Assembly: GCF_945859685.1 (NCBI RefSeq)
Contig: NC_079148.1
Coordinates: forward strand, 50,912,421-50,976,420
DNA length: 64,000 nucleotides
Reading direction: 5' to 3'
Source of the DNA: Eupeodes corollae
Taxonomy: Eukaryota; Arthropoda; Insecta; Diptera; Syrphidae
Position numbers and translations under genes: made by a program. Position 1 is the stretch's first letter. Every line of letters starts with the position of its first letter. The notes beneath the pieces are model-generated. The model did no database searches. It was not told where the DNA came from and worked only from the letters and a program-made list of their open reading frames with translations. Shown here piece by piece: positions 10,931 to 23,292 of the stretch.

Positions 10931-13900
10931 ATGACCCAAGTAAATGCAATGAAACAAATCGGATCCCGAAATATGGGTTTTCGTGTTGAAATTATGGAAT
11001 GGAGTAATAAAATGGATTTAATTGCTATAGGAAATGAAAAAGGTAACATTTTCAGATCCTTTAAACTTAAAAAATGATATTAGAATCCAATTCCTTCAAC
11101 AACAGAGTTGCTCACAAAAAAAACACACGTCTCGTCTTTAATTTTAAGAGACCTTTCAAGTCCCAACTTAAATTCTTTAAAAAATTGTCATATAGAAAAT
11201 AAACCCCAACATGTCCTTAAAACCCAAGAACTTTATTTTATACAGCTTTTGTTCATTCTTTTGCTAGGTGAAGTCATCATCCATCGACTGAATTGGCAAA
11301 AAATAGTAACATTTTCTGCACCGACAGACAATGCAAAAGTAAGAGCTCTAAGTTGGCAGCCAGACGAAACAATGATTGCTGTGGGTAAGTTTTGTAAAAT
11401 TGATACTCCCATTGATACTCACATTGATTCCACCAAACTTTAAATCACAAGGTTATAGCAATGGCAAAGTTTCCCTACTCGATGTCGAAAAAGAAGAAGA
11501 AGTCTTCTCCATAGAATATTCCGATGAAATCCGAACAATCTATTGGACGAAGCCAATCGTCGCAATAGAATATCGTCAAGCCTATCGAAATCGTTCTGAG
11601 GTAAATTATTATAGACTCTTGTGCAAACATGTAGGCATTATAATTACAACTTTTCAATAAATAGCTATGTCATGCGTTTTTTCTACCCGCTCTTCCCAAT
11701 TTGAATGCATTATCTTCGACAGCCAAACGCAACGAAGATCACAAATCCTTTGCCAAGGGATCTCCGTGCTATCTAATTGTTTGTTTGTGTTCTGGAAAGA
11801 TATATCTTCAAATACTTGGAGTGCTACCATGTGGAGCTATCGATATATCAGAACATATTGAAAAAGTAGATAATTTTAAGATAATAAACATTCGTTTGAA
11901 TGCAACTTTCGATGGTATCAATATTATTGTCAACGACGGAGGTTGCATTAAGATTTTAACCTTTCTCAATGGAATTCTTCATTCTTCTACCTCGCCTATG
12001 CTTTCGTTGGCTGCTAACTATGCTCATGTTTTAGAAACACAAAAGTAAGTTAAGAAATACATATTTGTGACAAAAAAGATTGAATGATTGTGTTGAACAT
12101 TACAGTTATATTAATGATACTATCCAATGTATGGTTGAAGCTTGGGAAACGGTTCTTTTGGAAATGGATAATAAACTAACAAAATACGCGAACTCACAAC
12201 CAGAAGGATCACTTTCTGCAGACTTTTTGGAACTCATGATGTTTGGCTATGCGTCCACTGAGTTGGAACAGTTTTTAACAAAGTGAGTAAATTTTATTCA
12301 TGTTGGTTTTCTTTGGTCTTACAGATCAGTAGGGAGCAATTTATCAATGTATGTAAAGTTTAGGTTTTAATGGAGTAAACTCAACTCTCTTATCATGATT
12401 ATCAGTTTGACAACGAAGACCCAGTCATGGCTTCATTTAAAAAGTTTCTCCATCCATTCCCGTCTCTTCATCGCCTACCGGAGTCCACCGACCTTAATTT
12501 GTATGAAGATATCTTCTTCGGGGTAGATTGCATACAGTTCATGACTGTAGCGTCTCCGGAATCACCCTTCTTCAATAAGGGGCCAACAATTTAAATATAA
12601 TAACTTTAAAGCGCTTTAGAGGTTGGATTGCCTTTAACTAAGCCCTCAGGTCTAGGATCCATGTAGGCAAAACCATACTCATGTACACCAGCAGCTTAGA
12701 AGTTATATTAAGGTTCCTAGATTTAAAGAGCTTTGACAGACTATATTAGGCTCTGTTGGCTTTTAGCAGCTGCCCTCGTCATTCTTCTTCTATGTTGTTA
12801 TCAGTTGCTCCTATTGAGCCATGGAATTAAAAGGATTGTGCTACTTCATAATTTATGCTCCGCTACCATGACTGTTTGACCAACCATTCCTCTCGAAGGC
12901 GACGATGCCACCTTGTTCTTTGGTTTTCCTTCACTGTTCGATTTTTATGAAGGAATTGTGTACAGCTTTTTTTTTATAATAAACACACACTCAAGCGGAT
13001 ATTACTACCCTTATTATGCAGAGGCACAGTGTGAGCACTAGGAAGAGGAGAGAGGGTTTAAAAGCAGATGTCGGTGCACATTGGTTTTGAATTCCTGAAC
13101 ATTGCAATGACTAAGAAAAATAGAGTGTGGTAAGGCATTCCACTAAAGAACGCATCTCTGTATTTGATAGTACGACCGAAGTTGGGCTCGAGGGTTTACT
13201 GATGAGATTTCCTAGAAGCGCGAGTATTACCCGTGAACTGAAGGGAAGGAATGCAACTGGTTATTTCACTAGAGCATAAGCCGTTATAATAACGGTAAAA
13301 AAGGGTCAGACAAGAGACCTTGCGACGATGTTCAAGCGAAGTAAAACTTATGATGATATTAACATCTATCAATTTAAATGCTCTACGTGCAATACTATCC
13401 AAGAGGCTTAAATACGTTGCAGAAGCACCGGCCCAGAGATGGGAGTTATACTCAAGCTTTGGACGTATGTAAGTCTTGTAGATAATAGCCAGATCAGAAG
13501 GGGTGAAAAACTTCTTGCATCGCCCAAGGAAACCCAAACAACTTGCGGCATTTTTGGCGACATCGCGTATGTGATCATTTCACTAGAGGTGGTTGGTGAC
13601 AACATACCGAGAATATCGAGGTGTTCAGTCTCACTGCCATCCATGTATAATGGCAAAGGGGGTAAATCACGCTTTAACGATACAAGACAGCATTGGGTTT
13701 TCGAAGCATTAAATTCCACGCGGTTTTTTAATCCCCATTGAACAATGCTGTTTAGGTCGGAATTTAATGAGCTTATCATATTTTGTCGTTTCAGTTTCAC
13801 ATTCGAAGAAGAGGGATGTGAGTCTGAAAACGAATATGAAAATCTAAGAGTACTATCGTCAGCGAAACAATGTATTGGATTAGATGTTGCAGACAGGAGA

Positions 13901-16900
13901 TCATTAATAAAAATGAGAAAGAGTGTTGGAGATAGAACAGAGCACTGAGGCACACCAGCATTTATTTTATGGTTTTCAGACTTGAATCCATCCAATACTA
14001 CTTGTATTGAACGATCCGAAAGGTAATTACTAATCCAATGAAGCAGGGATTCATGAAAACCGAAAGCACGCATTTTCGATAAGAGAGCCTGATGCCAAAC
14101 CCTATCAAATGCTTTTGAAATATCAAGCGCAATAATCTTATTTTCTCCAAAACGATGTAAAGATTTGCTCCACTGTTCGATGAGATGAGCCATGAGAACA
14201 CTATCGAAAATGCGTGCATTTGGTATTGATGGATCCTTTCTTCGTTGGGTTAGAAATTACCTTTCGGACCGTTCAATTCAAGTAGTATTGGACGGGTTCA
14301 AATCTGATATTCACAAAATAAACGCTGGTGTGCCCCATTGCTCCGTTTTGTCTCCGACGCTCTTCCTCATTTTTATAAATGTTCTTTTGTCTGAAACTTC
14401 TAATTCACTAAATTGTTTCGCAGATGACAGTACCCTCAGCTTTTCATATTCGTTTTTAGATTCTCATCCTTGTTCTTCGGATGTGGACTACCAACGGCAG
14501 CGTATGATAAGCTCATTAAATTCAGATCTTGACAGCATTGTTCAATGGGGAATCAAAAACCGTGTAGAATTTAATGCTTAAAAAAACTCAATGCTGTCTA
14601 CTGTCGCAAAAGCGTAACCCTCCCCCAATGCCACTATCCATGAGTGGTACTTGCATCGAGGAGACTGAATAACTATCTGTCCTAGGTGCATTACAAACCA
14701 CTTGTTTTGGAGTGATCACATATTTGACATCGGCAAAAATGCTGCTAAGTTTTTAGGTTTTCTCCGACGATGCAAGAAATTTTGTACCCCTTCTGATCTG
14801 GCTATAATTTATAAAGCCTGTATTCGTCCTAAACTTGAGTACATTTCCCATATTTGGGCAGGTGCTCTTATAACCCACTTGAGTCTCTTGGACAGAATAC
14901 AAAATAGAGCTCTAAAAATGATAGGTGACCCATGTCTAACTGAAACTTTTGCATCTCTCGAGCACCGTCGTAAGGTTTCATGTCTCTCATTATTCTATCG
15001 CTACTTCCATAAGCAATGCTCTAATGAAATAGCCAGTTGCATTCCTCCCCTCAAACAATTCAACCGTAATACTCGTTCTTTTATTAATGCCCATCAGTTA
15101 AACCTTGAGCCCAATTTCGGTCGTACTGTAAAGTTCGGAGATTCTTTTTTTAGTCGCACTACACGAATGTGGAATGCTTTACCAGACTCAATATTTCCTA
15201 CTCATTACAATGTGCAGGCATTCAAACCCAATATGCATCGGTATCTCCTTTCAAATCCTATCCTCCCTTCCTAATTACTCGCACTGTGTATAATCATTAT
15301 AAGGGTATTCATATCCCCTTGAGTGCGCGTACAACAAAAACATATTTTGGTATTGCTCCAGAAGGGTACCCATCATAAAGCCGTTATTTTGTTTTCAAAT
15401 TTTCTCAGAACTTAATCAACAGGTTTCAATAATCTTGTCTTTCTTTTGAGAAAAATGTGTTTTGCAGGTATTGCAGCCGGGCACTATTTTATTTTCAAAT
15501 TTGTTTTTTGTTGAATAAAACTTTTAAGATCGTAACAAATTAAAGAAATCTACATTTTGAAGTGAGTTTGCTTTAGATGTTCTAGAACTGAGATTTAAAC
15601 ATCAATTTCAAGAATATAAATGTCCCAAAAACAGCAAAAGTGACACCTTCGTTAAACTAATGGCTAATTGAAAAATACAATGCACGTTTCATATCTATTA
15701 ATATAAAAGCTTTGAATCTCTTGAGAACTGAAATAAAAAGAGATTCTAAAACGTGTAATTTGTGACTGCCACACAAAAGTTTCTTTCCAGCTTATTTGCT
15801 TACCTTAGTTTTTTTTATTATATATTTAGAGAAATTATGTACTTACTCGTAAATGCACCTTCTTCCTTAAATTCAAGAAGCAAACAATTTTTCTCTACAA
15901 TTTTAAAGTTTTGTTGACTCCTCTAAGATCAAAATTTTTCAAAGCATCAGTTTAATCTACGACTAAGCAGACTGATCAAAATCAAAAAAAAAAAAAATCA
16001 AATGGGGTGGCGCAACAGTCCGTTGTGAACCAAGGCCTAGTGACTTACAACTCTCAACCATTCCTGTGTGCGAGTAATGTTGTCAGGAATGGAGGGGACC
16101 TACAATTTTTATGCCGAATCCGAACGGCTAGTTTGAGAAAGCACTTTTTCATGACAAGAATTACTCTTGAAGGATTTGTCAATTCCTCGCAAGAGGTAGT
16201 ACCCGCGAAAATTATTTTTTAAAATTAAGGTGACACAGGCAGGGATTGAACCCAAGACCCCTTGCATGACAGTCCAACGCACTAACCATCATGCCACGGG
16301 TACTACTGATCATGCCACGGGCAGACTGATAGCGATAATAATAATAGACGGCCGAAAATTGAGTTCGAAAAAACTACAGTACTGTGCAAAACTTTTACAA
16401 CTCTTATCACCTATCAAAAATACAATATATTCGAAACATATAAGTTGTTAAAACGAAATTATTTCTATTGCTCTAGACTTTATATGAATCAACCTTACTG
16501 TACAAAATTTAAACCACTAATCTGCAGATAAGTATAACAAATGCAACAGTTTAACAAAAAAAAGTGCTGCATTTTGCTGTGCAAAACATTTGCAACTGTC
16601 GGCCATGATTTATTTTGATAACGGTCAACTTGTTTCATTTTGAAATTTTTTGATTTGTTTCTGTAGTTTAGTTCGTTGAGCAAGTATAAGCCACGTGTTT
16701 GATCGAGACAGAAGTTTTTTAAGATAAATACAAATAAAATAACTAAAAAAAAGAAATTTTAATTATAATGGCCGGAAACAAGTATAATTCAGAAATGAAA
16801 TCAAAAATTTTGATTGATTTCAAAAAAATATTATCCCAGAAAGAAATGTCAATCAAATATTCGTTACATAAATCTACCATTTGTCGGATAATAAATTCTG

Positions 16901-19900
16901 GACAGTTGAAGACTCATGATAGAGGAGGCAGACCACGCATTACCACAACAGAAGAAGACGGATAATTATTAATTTCTTCCCGAAACACCAACAGCATGTT
17001 CTAAAGAAGCAAAACTTAAATTAAAATTATCCATTGACTCATCTACAATAAGACGCCGCGCGCTACAGGCCGGATTGCGTGGTTTCCAAATACTGAATAA
17101 GCCTTTTATTTAGATTTTGCACGACCACATCTTAATTGGAGTTTGCAAAAATGGCAAACAGTAATGTTTTCTGATGAATCAAAATTCAACATGCAAGGAA
17201 CTGAGGAAGGCAACATGACAGGAGACCAAGAGGTGAGAGACTTACTCCAAAGTATACAAGAGGAACAGTTAATCACAGAGGTGGCTCTGTAATGGTCTGG
17301 GTCTGCTTCTCTGGCCAAGGAATTGAACCTATTCGAAAATTAGAGGACATTATGGAGTCAGCAGACTACGTTGACATTCTTAGAAACACCATGCTTCCTT
17401 ATGAAGATTGGGAAATGCCACTTGCGTGGACATTCCAACACAACAACGATCTCAAGCACAAGTCGAAGTTCGGCCCAAATTGGCTTTCTGAGAATAACAT
17501 AAGGGTTTTGCAATGGCCAGCGCAGTCTCCAGGCCTAAAATCCTAGTGAAAATTTGTGGAAGATAGTAAAAAGAAGAATCGGATGCCAATTTTTTAAGCG
17601 GAAGGGCGATCTTTATGCTGAAATTCAAAGGCAGTGGAATGACATTCCGGAAACTATTCAGCCCTATCATGAATTCCATCGTCATCGGAAATTTTTACGA
17701 ATCCCGAAAAACTGTATCATGAAATCCGTTCGTAGTGGAAAATTTCATAAAAAAAAATTCGGACCATAGCGTTCTAAAATAATTTAATAACTAAAGTTGT
17801 CACTTTAGGCCTTGAAATGTGTACATTTGAGGTTAAGATGCACATTATGTTATTTAAATGTTGTTAACCTTCTTTAAAGAACATTTTAAGCGGTAAGTAA
17901 AAACTCGTCTATGTGTTAAGCGCATGACCTTCCCCCTGATTAAAAGTCTGGATCCGCCCTTGTATCTTAGGGCAAAATTTGATCGGTTGTTGATTTGCCT
18001 GGGATGAAGCCACGCGACTGATATGCCAAGGCTCTTCAACTCAACTCAATTTTTCTGCATTGTACTTACTTACTTACTTACTAAAGGTGGTGCTACAGTC
18101 CGGGGCGGACCTGGACCTCAACCAAAATGCGTCTCCAGCCACCTCGGTCCCTAGCTATCTGTCTCCAGTTTCGCACGCCAAGTTGGTTGAGGTCCTCTCC
18201 CACCTGGGTGCGCCACCTGAGTCGCGGTCTTCCTCTACTGCGCCGTCACTCGTGAATGGATTCGAAGACCATCCGGGCTGGAGCGTTGATGTCCATCGGC
18301 TCTACATGACCTAGCCATCTAAGCCGTTGGAGTTTAATTCTGCTAACTAGGTCAGTGTCGCTGTACAGCCCGTACAGTTCGTCGTTATATCTTCTTCTCT
18401 ATTCTCCATCTATGCGTACGGGACCAAGATTTTTTCTCTCGAAACATCCTAAGACGCTCTCATCTTTCTTTGACAGGGTCCAGGCCTCAACGCCATAAAT
18501 GAGAAAAGGGATGATGAGTGTCTTATAGATGGTGATTTTAGATGCTCAAGAGAGGACTTAACTTCTCAATTGCCTTCTAAGTCCAAAGAAGCAGCGATTT
18601 GCAAGAGTTATTCTTCGTTTGATTTCAGCGCTGGTGTCGTTGTCTGTGTTAATAGCGGTGCCTAGGTAGACAAAGTCCTTAACTACCTCAAAGTCACAGT
18701 TGTCCATGGTGACGTTTTGTCCAAGACGTCGTTGTTCAATGTCCTTTTTTGATGACAGCGTACAGACCAAGGTCTTGCCCTCATTGACCACTAAACCTAT
18801 CTTCTTCGCTTCCGTCGCACTGCTCAAAAACGCTCCACTGACATCACTCTTTGATCTTCCAATTATGTCAATATCATCTGCGTATCCGAGTAATTGGATG
18901 GATTGGATAGATTTGGAAGATTGTGCGGTTGAGTTTTGCACAATTCTTTCCAGAACTATGTTGAAAAAGTCGCATGTCAGTGCATTGCCGTTTCTAAAAC
19001 CTTTTTTGACATCAAATGCATCGCCATCGGTGAGATCTGTTCCGACCTTGATAGAGCAGCGTGCATTCTCCATCGTCATTCTGCACAAACGGATAAGTTT
19101 GACAGGGATGCCAAAACTAGACATTGCTTTGTAGAGCTCTTTCCTATGGATGATGTCGTACGCGGCTTTAAAATCGATAAAGAGATGGTGGGTATCGATT
19201 TGAAGTTCCTGGGTTTTTTCCAAGATCTGCCGTAGTGTGAATATTTGGTCGATAGTGGACTTTCCTGGTCTGAAGCCACACTGATAAGGACCAATGAGGT
19301 TGTTTACGATTGGCTTCAGACGTTCACATAATACGGCAGAGAGGATCTTATACGCAATGTTAAATCACATTGCATTAAATCACAAAATAAACACATACAA
19401 ATGGTCACATGAGTTTTAAGGATCTCAATTAGGGCTTTTGTATTCTTTCAAAGAAAAAAATCGACGCGACTTTAAAATACTAAAACATATTGCTATCGTT
19501 TTGAATCAAAAAGTAGTTTTATTTTATCTTTACAGTGAATTAACTGAAAAAGGAATAAAAAAACTGGGCAACTCAATTGAATTGAGTTATTCAACAATCC
19601 AAAACTTGGTTACGAAGCCACTCTTAAGTGCAACAATTAATATGTGTTTTTTCTTAAACACTTTCAAAGGCATGAGTAGAAATACTTATTCTTATAAGGT
19701 AAGTTTTTTTTTTAAATTAAAATACTTTTTGATTTTACGAATTATTTATAGGACCTCGTTACTCCAGAAGCAGCCGATGAAGCTGTACGAGCTTGTGGCG
19801 CATTTCTAATGAAAATCCTCGAATTGCAACAAATCATCGATCAGTGTGTTAATGATATGAAAATCTTCTTTTGTTGGCTTTGTGTGGCTATTGCGAGATT

Positions 19901-21039
19901 AATGAATGAAACTGTTCCCGAAGAGATGTCACAGGTTTCACAAGAGGACATCATTCATCTGGCTGAATATTTGAATAATTTTGATGATTGTCTTCTGCAG
20001 AATGGTATTTGATTTTTGTTTTTGTTGATTTAAATGTTGTTTTGGTTTTTGTTTTAATTAGATGATGGTTCTGTGACAAAAAGAAAATTCAATCTTGAAA
20101 AAGTTGGTCAATACTTGGAGAATGAAGAACTTCAGCAACCAGCCAAATGTGATACCCATCATCGATGGAATAAATTACTCGAAGAAAATGAGTGCTTAAA
20201 AAATTGCTCACTCATAATTCCACACGATCAAAAATTGTCCCTGATTCAACAGCGTGACAAAATGTTAGATGCTGTTAGTAAAGTCTTTACCAAACCAAAT
20301 TCCAGTGTTTCTACTGACTTTAATCATATTTCCACTTTGATTTGTTCCCCCGAGACTGAAACACCACCTGATTTTGAAATAAAAAGCACATTCATTGCTA
20401 GCAAAGCTGCTCAAGTTGATATCGTGGCATTAACAGTGGGCCCAGATGAATTTTTGGTCATAGAATTTCAGCTAATAACTTCCGTTGTAAAGTGCACTCG
20501 TTTGAATCTCAAACCAAGTCCATTTACGCCTGTTCATATGGCACAAACCTATAATAATTTGACTGTTGTTGATTTGCAATTTTACAACGACTCAATTTTG
20601 TCGTTGCTATTACAAAATACAAACCAGGCGGATCGTGATGGGAAGACGCAAAGCTATTTTGTTCAAATGCCATTGGAAGCAATAAATGAGAAACATTCTC
20701 AGCATCAAACTGCGGAGCTTATTTATCTGGCTGATCGTTCGTTGTTCCACAGTTTACTGGATATTGTTGATAACAGTTTTCTGAAGGCGGTCGATGGCAC
20801 TTGTACTGGTATGGCTGTGTCTGGTAGTCGAAAGGTCTGTGTCTCTTTATATATTTTTGTATATAATGATTTTTCATTGTTTTAATTTGTTTTGTATTTA
20901 GGTTGCAGCTGTTTTGTCAGAAAATTGCAAAAAGATAAGTATCTACGAGATGGAAGTTGAAGATGATGAAGATGACGTGGAAATGTCCCATAACTCATTT
21001 TTGGACACAAGTAAAGAATCAGCTGTGTCAACTGAATAA
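10931..21039 (+). CDS. APC4: Anaphase-promoting complex subunit 4 (complete, nine exons)
   Basis: APC4 is a scaffold subunit of the anaphase-promoting complex, the ubiquitin ligase that targets cyclin B and securin in mitosis. Exons: 10931-11042, 11268-11384, 11452-11600, 11665-12044, 12106-12282, 19536-19698, 19752-20004, 20062-20834 and 20902-21039. All junctions have GT/AG borders and keep phase, giving 753 residues against roughly 800 in vertebrates. Residues about 20-105 are WD40-like (MDLIAIGNEKGEVIIHRLNW, AVGYSNGKVSLLD); the middle is the helical APC4 domain (TIQNLVTKPLLSATINM, FFCWLCVAIARLMNE); the C-terminus is acidic (EVEDDEDDVEM). Intron 5 (12283-19535) is 7.25 kb of transposons, yet the reading frame rejoins correctly across it. 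The start is the first ATG of the frame that opens the WD40 region. Donor 8 (GTCTGT) is non-consensus. Identification is by remembered family sequence, not a search. Confidence 0.93.
12283..12967. other. Start of APC4 intron 5, unclassified, probably old transposon
   Basis: From about 12390 the sequence is less AT-rich than normal intron here and contains no stable frame. The composition suggests a decayed transposable element, but I recognise no protein or terminal motif. Confidence 0.35.
12968..14195 (-). mobile_element. LINE 3' half (jockey/CR1-like RT), left arm of an inverted pair
   Basis: Reading the minus strand from 14193, the RT palm is intact over motifs A to C: IALDISKAFDRVWH, then NAGVPQCSVLSPTLFLIFIND (Gly of the usual PQGS changed to Cys), then HCFADDSTL. 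The thumb and C-terminal region continue in another frame from 13537 (FLGRCKKFFTPSDLAIIYKT, RPKLEYNSHLWAG). A frameshift near 13540 separates them. The 3' end lies near 12970. The clade is uncertain: the FADD box and the C-terminal RT-associated region fit the jockey/CR1/L2 group. The element is 5'-truncated and dead. Confidence 0.8.
14201..15385 (+). mobile_element. LINE 3' half of the same family, right arm of an inverted pair
   Basis: This copy starts in the RT region (FLRWVRNYLSDRSIQVVLDG), continues through NAGVPHCSVLSPTLFLIFIN and CFADDSTL, shifts frame near 14580, and finishes with FLRRCKKFCTPSDLAIIYKA and MWNALPDSIFP (15274). The usual PQGS box reads PHCS, so the RT is damaged as well as truncated. 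It belongs to the same family as the copy on its left, in the opposite orientation. It sits in APC4 intron 5. Confidence 0.82.
15386..15966. other. Intronic AT-rich sequence
   Basis: Ordinary intron-like sequence of APC4 intron 5 between the LINE pair and a SINE. No further repeat was recognised. Confidence 0.4.
15977..16320 (-). mobile_element. tRNA-derived SINE, copy 1
   Basis: Flanked by a perfect 10 bp duplication, GCAGACTGAT (15967-15976 and 16321-16330). On the minus strand the head resembles a tRNA gene: a box A-like TGGCATGATGGTTAGTGCG and a box B-like GGGTTCAATCCC that can drive RNA polymerase III. A body of roughly 200 bp follows. The 3' end GGACTGTTGCGCCACC is followed by CCATTTGATTT and a T-rich tail. 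The head end carries a partial repeat of CATGCCACGGG (about 16284 and 16310). The SINE lies inside APC4 intron 5 and codes for nothing. Confidence 0.88.
16377..17800 (+). mobile_element. Tc1-like transposon lacking its right end, inactive
   Basis: The left end follows TA at 16375-16376 with CAGTACTGTGCAAAACTTTT, and a related inner copy CTGTGCAAAACATTTGCAAC lies near 16577, so this too was an IR/DR-type element. The transposase begins at 16768 with an HTH region (YSLHKSTICRIINSGQ, then the GRPR-type GGRPRITTTEEDG), continues in broken frames, and resumes at 17292 with MVWVCFSGQGIEP and FQHNNDLKHKS (second catalytic Asp). The third acidic motif (ENLWK, about 17550) is out of frame because of one extra A. 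No matching right terminus is seen before 18050, so the right boundary is approximate. Confidence 0.82.
17801..18060. other. Intronic spacer
   Basis: APC4 intron 5 between the Tc1 relic and an RTE element. Nothing further was recognised. Confidence 0.4.
18062..19362 (-). mobile_element. RTE-type LINE, RT to 3' end, inactive
   Basis: The 3' end on the minus strand is GACTGTAGCACCACCTTTAG followed by about five AAGT units (18064-18083 on the plus strand). Upstream lie the C-terminal domain (about 18560-18110, shifted), then a 221-residue open frame (19223-18558) with RT motif A (FIDFKAAYD), the B region (KKGFRNGNALTCDFFNIVLE) and motif C (LLGYADDIDIIGRSK). The N-terminal piece GPYQCGFRPGKSTIDQIFTL lies out of frame at 19300-19225. 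The copy is 5'-truncated near 19362. A stop at 18558 separates the RT core from the C-terminal domain. Confidence 0.87.
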
Positions 21040-21155
21040 ATTGATGATGAGAATAATGAGTTTTTTAAAAATAAGAATGTACATATAAAAATTAAAGAAA
21101 GAAATCCAATCCTTTTGATGTTCAGTGATGGTAGAAAAGTTTTTCAATTAATATG

Positions 21156-21161
21156 AATAAA
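21156..21161 (+). promoter_or_regulatory. Probable APC4 polyadenylation signal
   Basis: A canonical AATAAA 117 bases after the APC4 stop codon, in the short gap before the convergent DNAJC1 gene. A TTTATT at 21309-21314 would serve the same role for DNAJC1 on the minus strand. Confidence 0.6.
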
Positions 21162-21446
21162 GGAATTTGATAGTCGGTTGGTAGCCTCGTGGTAAAACAA
21201 TTGAGTTGTTGCCGTAGTATTCAAACCTTGTTAGACATGAGACATGTAATTTGCCTACAAGTTAATTCAATAAGTCCAAGTTTTGATTTGTGTTTTACTA
21301 TTGGCTGATTTATTTATGTTTATAAGCTACACATTTATACATACAAAAAATCTAGAACGTTCGACATTCCTAAACTATACAACGTTTGATGGGGTTGCGA
21401 TAAATACTACCTACACTATTTGTGACTGTTTTGTCTTGTTGTTTTT

Positions 21447-23292
21447 TTAGATAGCTTCGTCGTCTGTGTCTTCGTCACTAGAGAATTCTCTCCTTCGTCT
21501 TCTCTCTTTTCGCTTATTTCGTTTCTTTCCCTTGGATTTGGTTGGTTCCTCTTCTGTTTGTTTCAATAACTCTTCTTGGTCTTCTTCCGCTTCCTCCTCA
21601 ACATCTGCCTGAACATTTTCGTCTTCTTGGATATTCTCTACGCGTTGCTGGTCGTCATTCTTCTCCTCATCACTGCCATTAGTTGGTTCTTCCGTTTTGT
21701 TCTTTTGAGACTTAACCAAGTCACACAAATGTTTGTATCGTAGAATACATTCTTCCTTGGTCTTTTCGGGTACAGAATTGGCAATTTTTTGCCAACGATC
21801 TGTTCCTGCCGACTTAAGATACTTGACTATGGCATTTTCTAATGCCCGCTGTTGTTCTTGTGACCAATTCTTTTCGGGAATGAGGATGGTTTTGTCGGTT
21901 TTCTTGACTTTTTCTTTTTTTAGTGCAACATCTTGGACAATGTTCTCGGCCACGCTGTCGGATTGGCCGGGTATGCGATAGCCGTTTTCTTTCATTTTAG
22001 CTGCCATGAAGGTAACTTCCTGCACAGAGCGATTCATTGTTTCAGCAATGGTTTCCCATCGACTGCCAGCTCCTCCTGGGTATTTTTTAACCAATCGGAT
22101 TAATTCGGCTAGATCTTCGTCAGTCCAAAATCCACCACTTAATGGAGTTGTCTGAAAACCCGATACAATAATAAAATCTCTTATAATACAAATCATCAAT
22201 ATGAGTACATACTTTTTGTGTAACGGCTTTAATAGCATCTTTTTCGTTAGGTTCCCTCGCCTCGATCCGGGAATAACCAGCTAGTTCAGCATCGGTTTTT
22301 TCTGGAGCTTTAGACGCTAGTCGGCGTTTGCGAATATTCTCCTTTTTCTCTTTCCTTGCTCTGGCCATTTCTTCGAACTCTTCTTCAAGTTCTTGTTGTC
22401 GTTTGAGTTCTTCAGCTTCCCTACAATGTAAATATTATAAAAAAGTCCATCCCATGATACCGAAAGAAAAATAGAAACTTACAGTCTTCGTTTTTCTAGA
22501 GCAGCTTCTTTCATCTCGTTGGCTTTTGATACTCCTGATTTGATAGTAGATGGAAGGTTCCAAAAGAACATCGGTATTTGAAAAGGTAGCGTATTCTAGA
22601 ACAAAGAAAAACGACACTTTAGAAACAATATAATCGGAAAAAGCTTTCCGCACTCACTAAGATAGACGGCGATGGTATTTCATTGAGTATCGAGTCTAGA
22701 TCAATATTCTTATTTTTCTTTTGTAGCTTCTTCAGTCTAGAACCGAAAACTTGTTCAGCAGTATATTTCTTTTCCAAGTATGCAGCCCATGCGAATAAAT
22801 ACTGCCCGACGGATATTATGACGAAGATTATTAACGCTCCCTCGTACAAGCCCACCTTACGCATTCGCCGATAATAATAGAGAGCTGATTTCCAATTAGG
22901 CAGTCCTTCAGTTAATACTTTATTATATTTTTCCCGTTTTGATGGATCTTTGAGGACTTCGTAGACGGATACTAAATTTCTGAATTGAATATTTGCATCT
23001 TCGGCATTGTTTTTGTCTGGATGAAGGACAATGGATAAAGTTCGGAATGCTCGTTTGATTTCTTGGCCAGTTGCATTCTGATTAAAGAAATTTATGAAAT
23101 TAGCATTTAAGATAATGTACAACATGTGTGCATTTAATTTAAAACAAAATATACCTGAGAAATTGCCATCACTTCGTAGAAGTTCTTGTTTATTTCCTCG
23201 ACCAAATCGAATATTTCCAACTCGTCTTTATCCCACGATTGGACCTCGTAGGTGAGGCCCAAGAGTAAAAGGCAAATTATGTATGATTTCAT
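21447..23292 (-). CDS. Dnajc1: DNAJC1-like ER J-domain protein with two SANT domains (complete, five exons)
   Basis: DNAJC1 is an ER membrane co-chaperone of the Hsp70 BiP; its cytosolic tail carries SANT/Myb domains. Exons on the minus strand: 23292-23155, 23077-22658, 22595-22483, 22420-22213 and 22151-21447, all with GT/AG borders and matching phase, giving 527 residues (mammalian forms about 550). Residues 1-19 are a signal peptide (KSYIICLLLLGLTYEVQS). The J domain spans about 37-101 with HPD at 65-67. A transmembrane segment lies at about 126-147 (ALIIFVIISVGQYLFAW). A charged region follows. SANT 1 is about 300-350 (FWTDEDLAELIRLVKKYP) and SANT 2 about 388-440 (NWSQEQQRALENAIVKYL). The tail is acidic then basic. 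The start is the only in-frame ATG before the signal peptide. The gene converges on APC4, about 400 bases from its stop. Confidence 0.94.

Noticed and set aside
16250..16320. tRNA gene-like sequence with box A and box B
   Set aside because: It is the head of a SINE with target duplications and does not form a complete cloverleaf in my reading. The same holds at 34335-34396 and 36718-36790.
18062..19362. Target duplication for the RTE copy in the APC4 intron
   Set aside because: Only a six-base TGCATT similarity was found on the two sides, too short and misplaced to claim a duplication.
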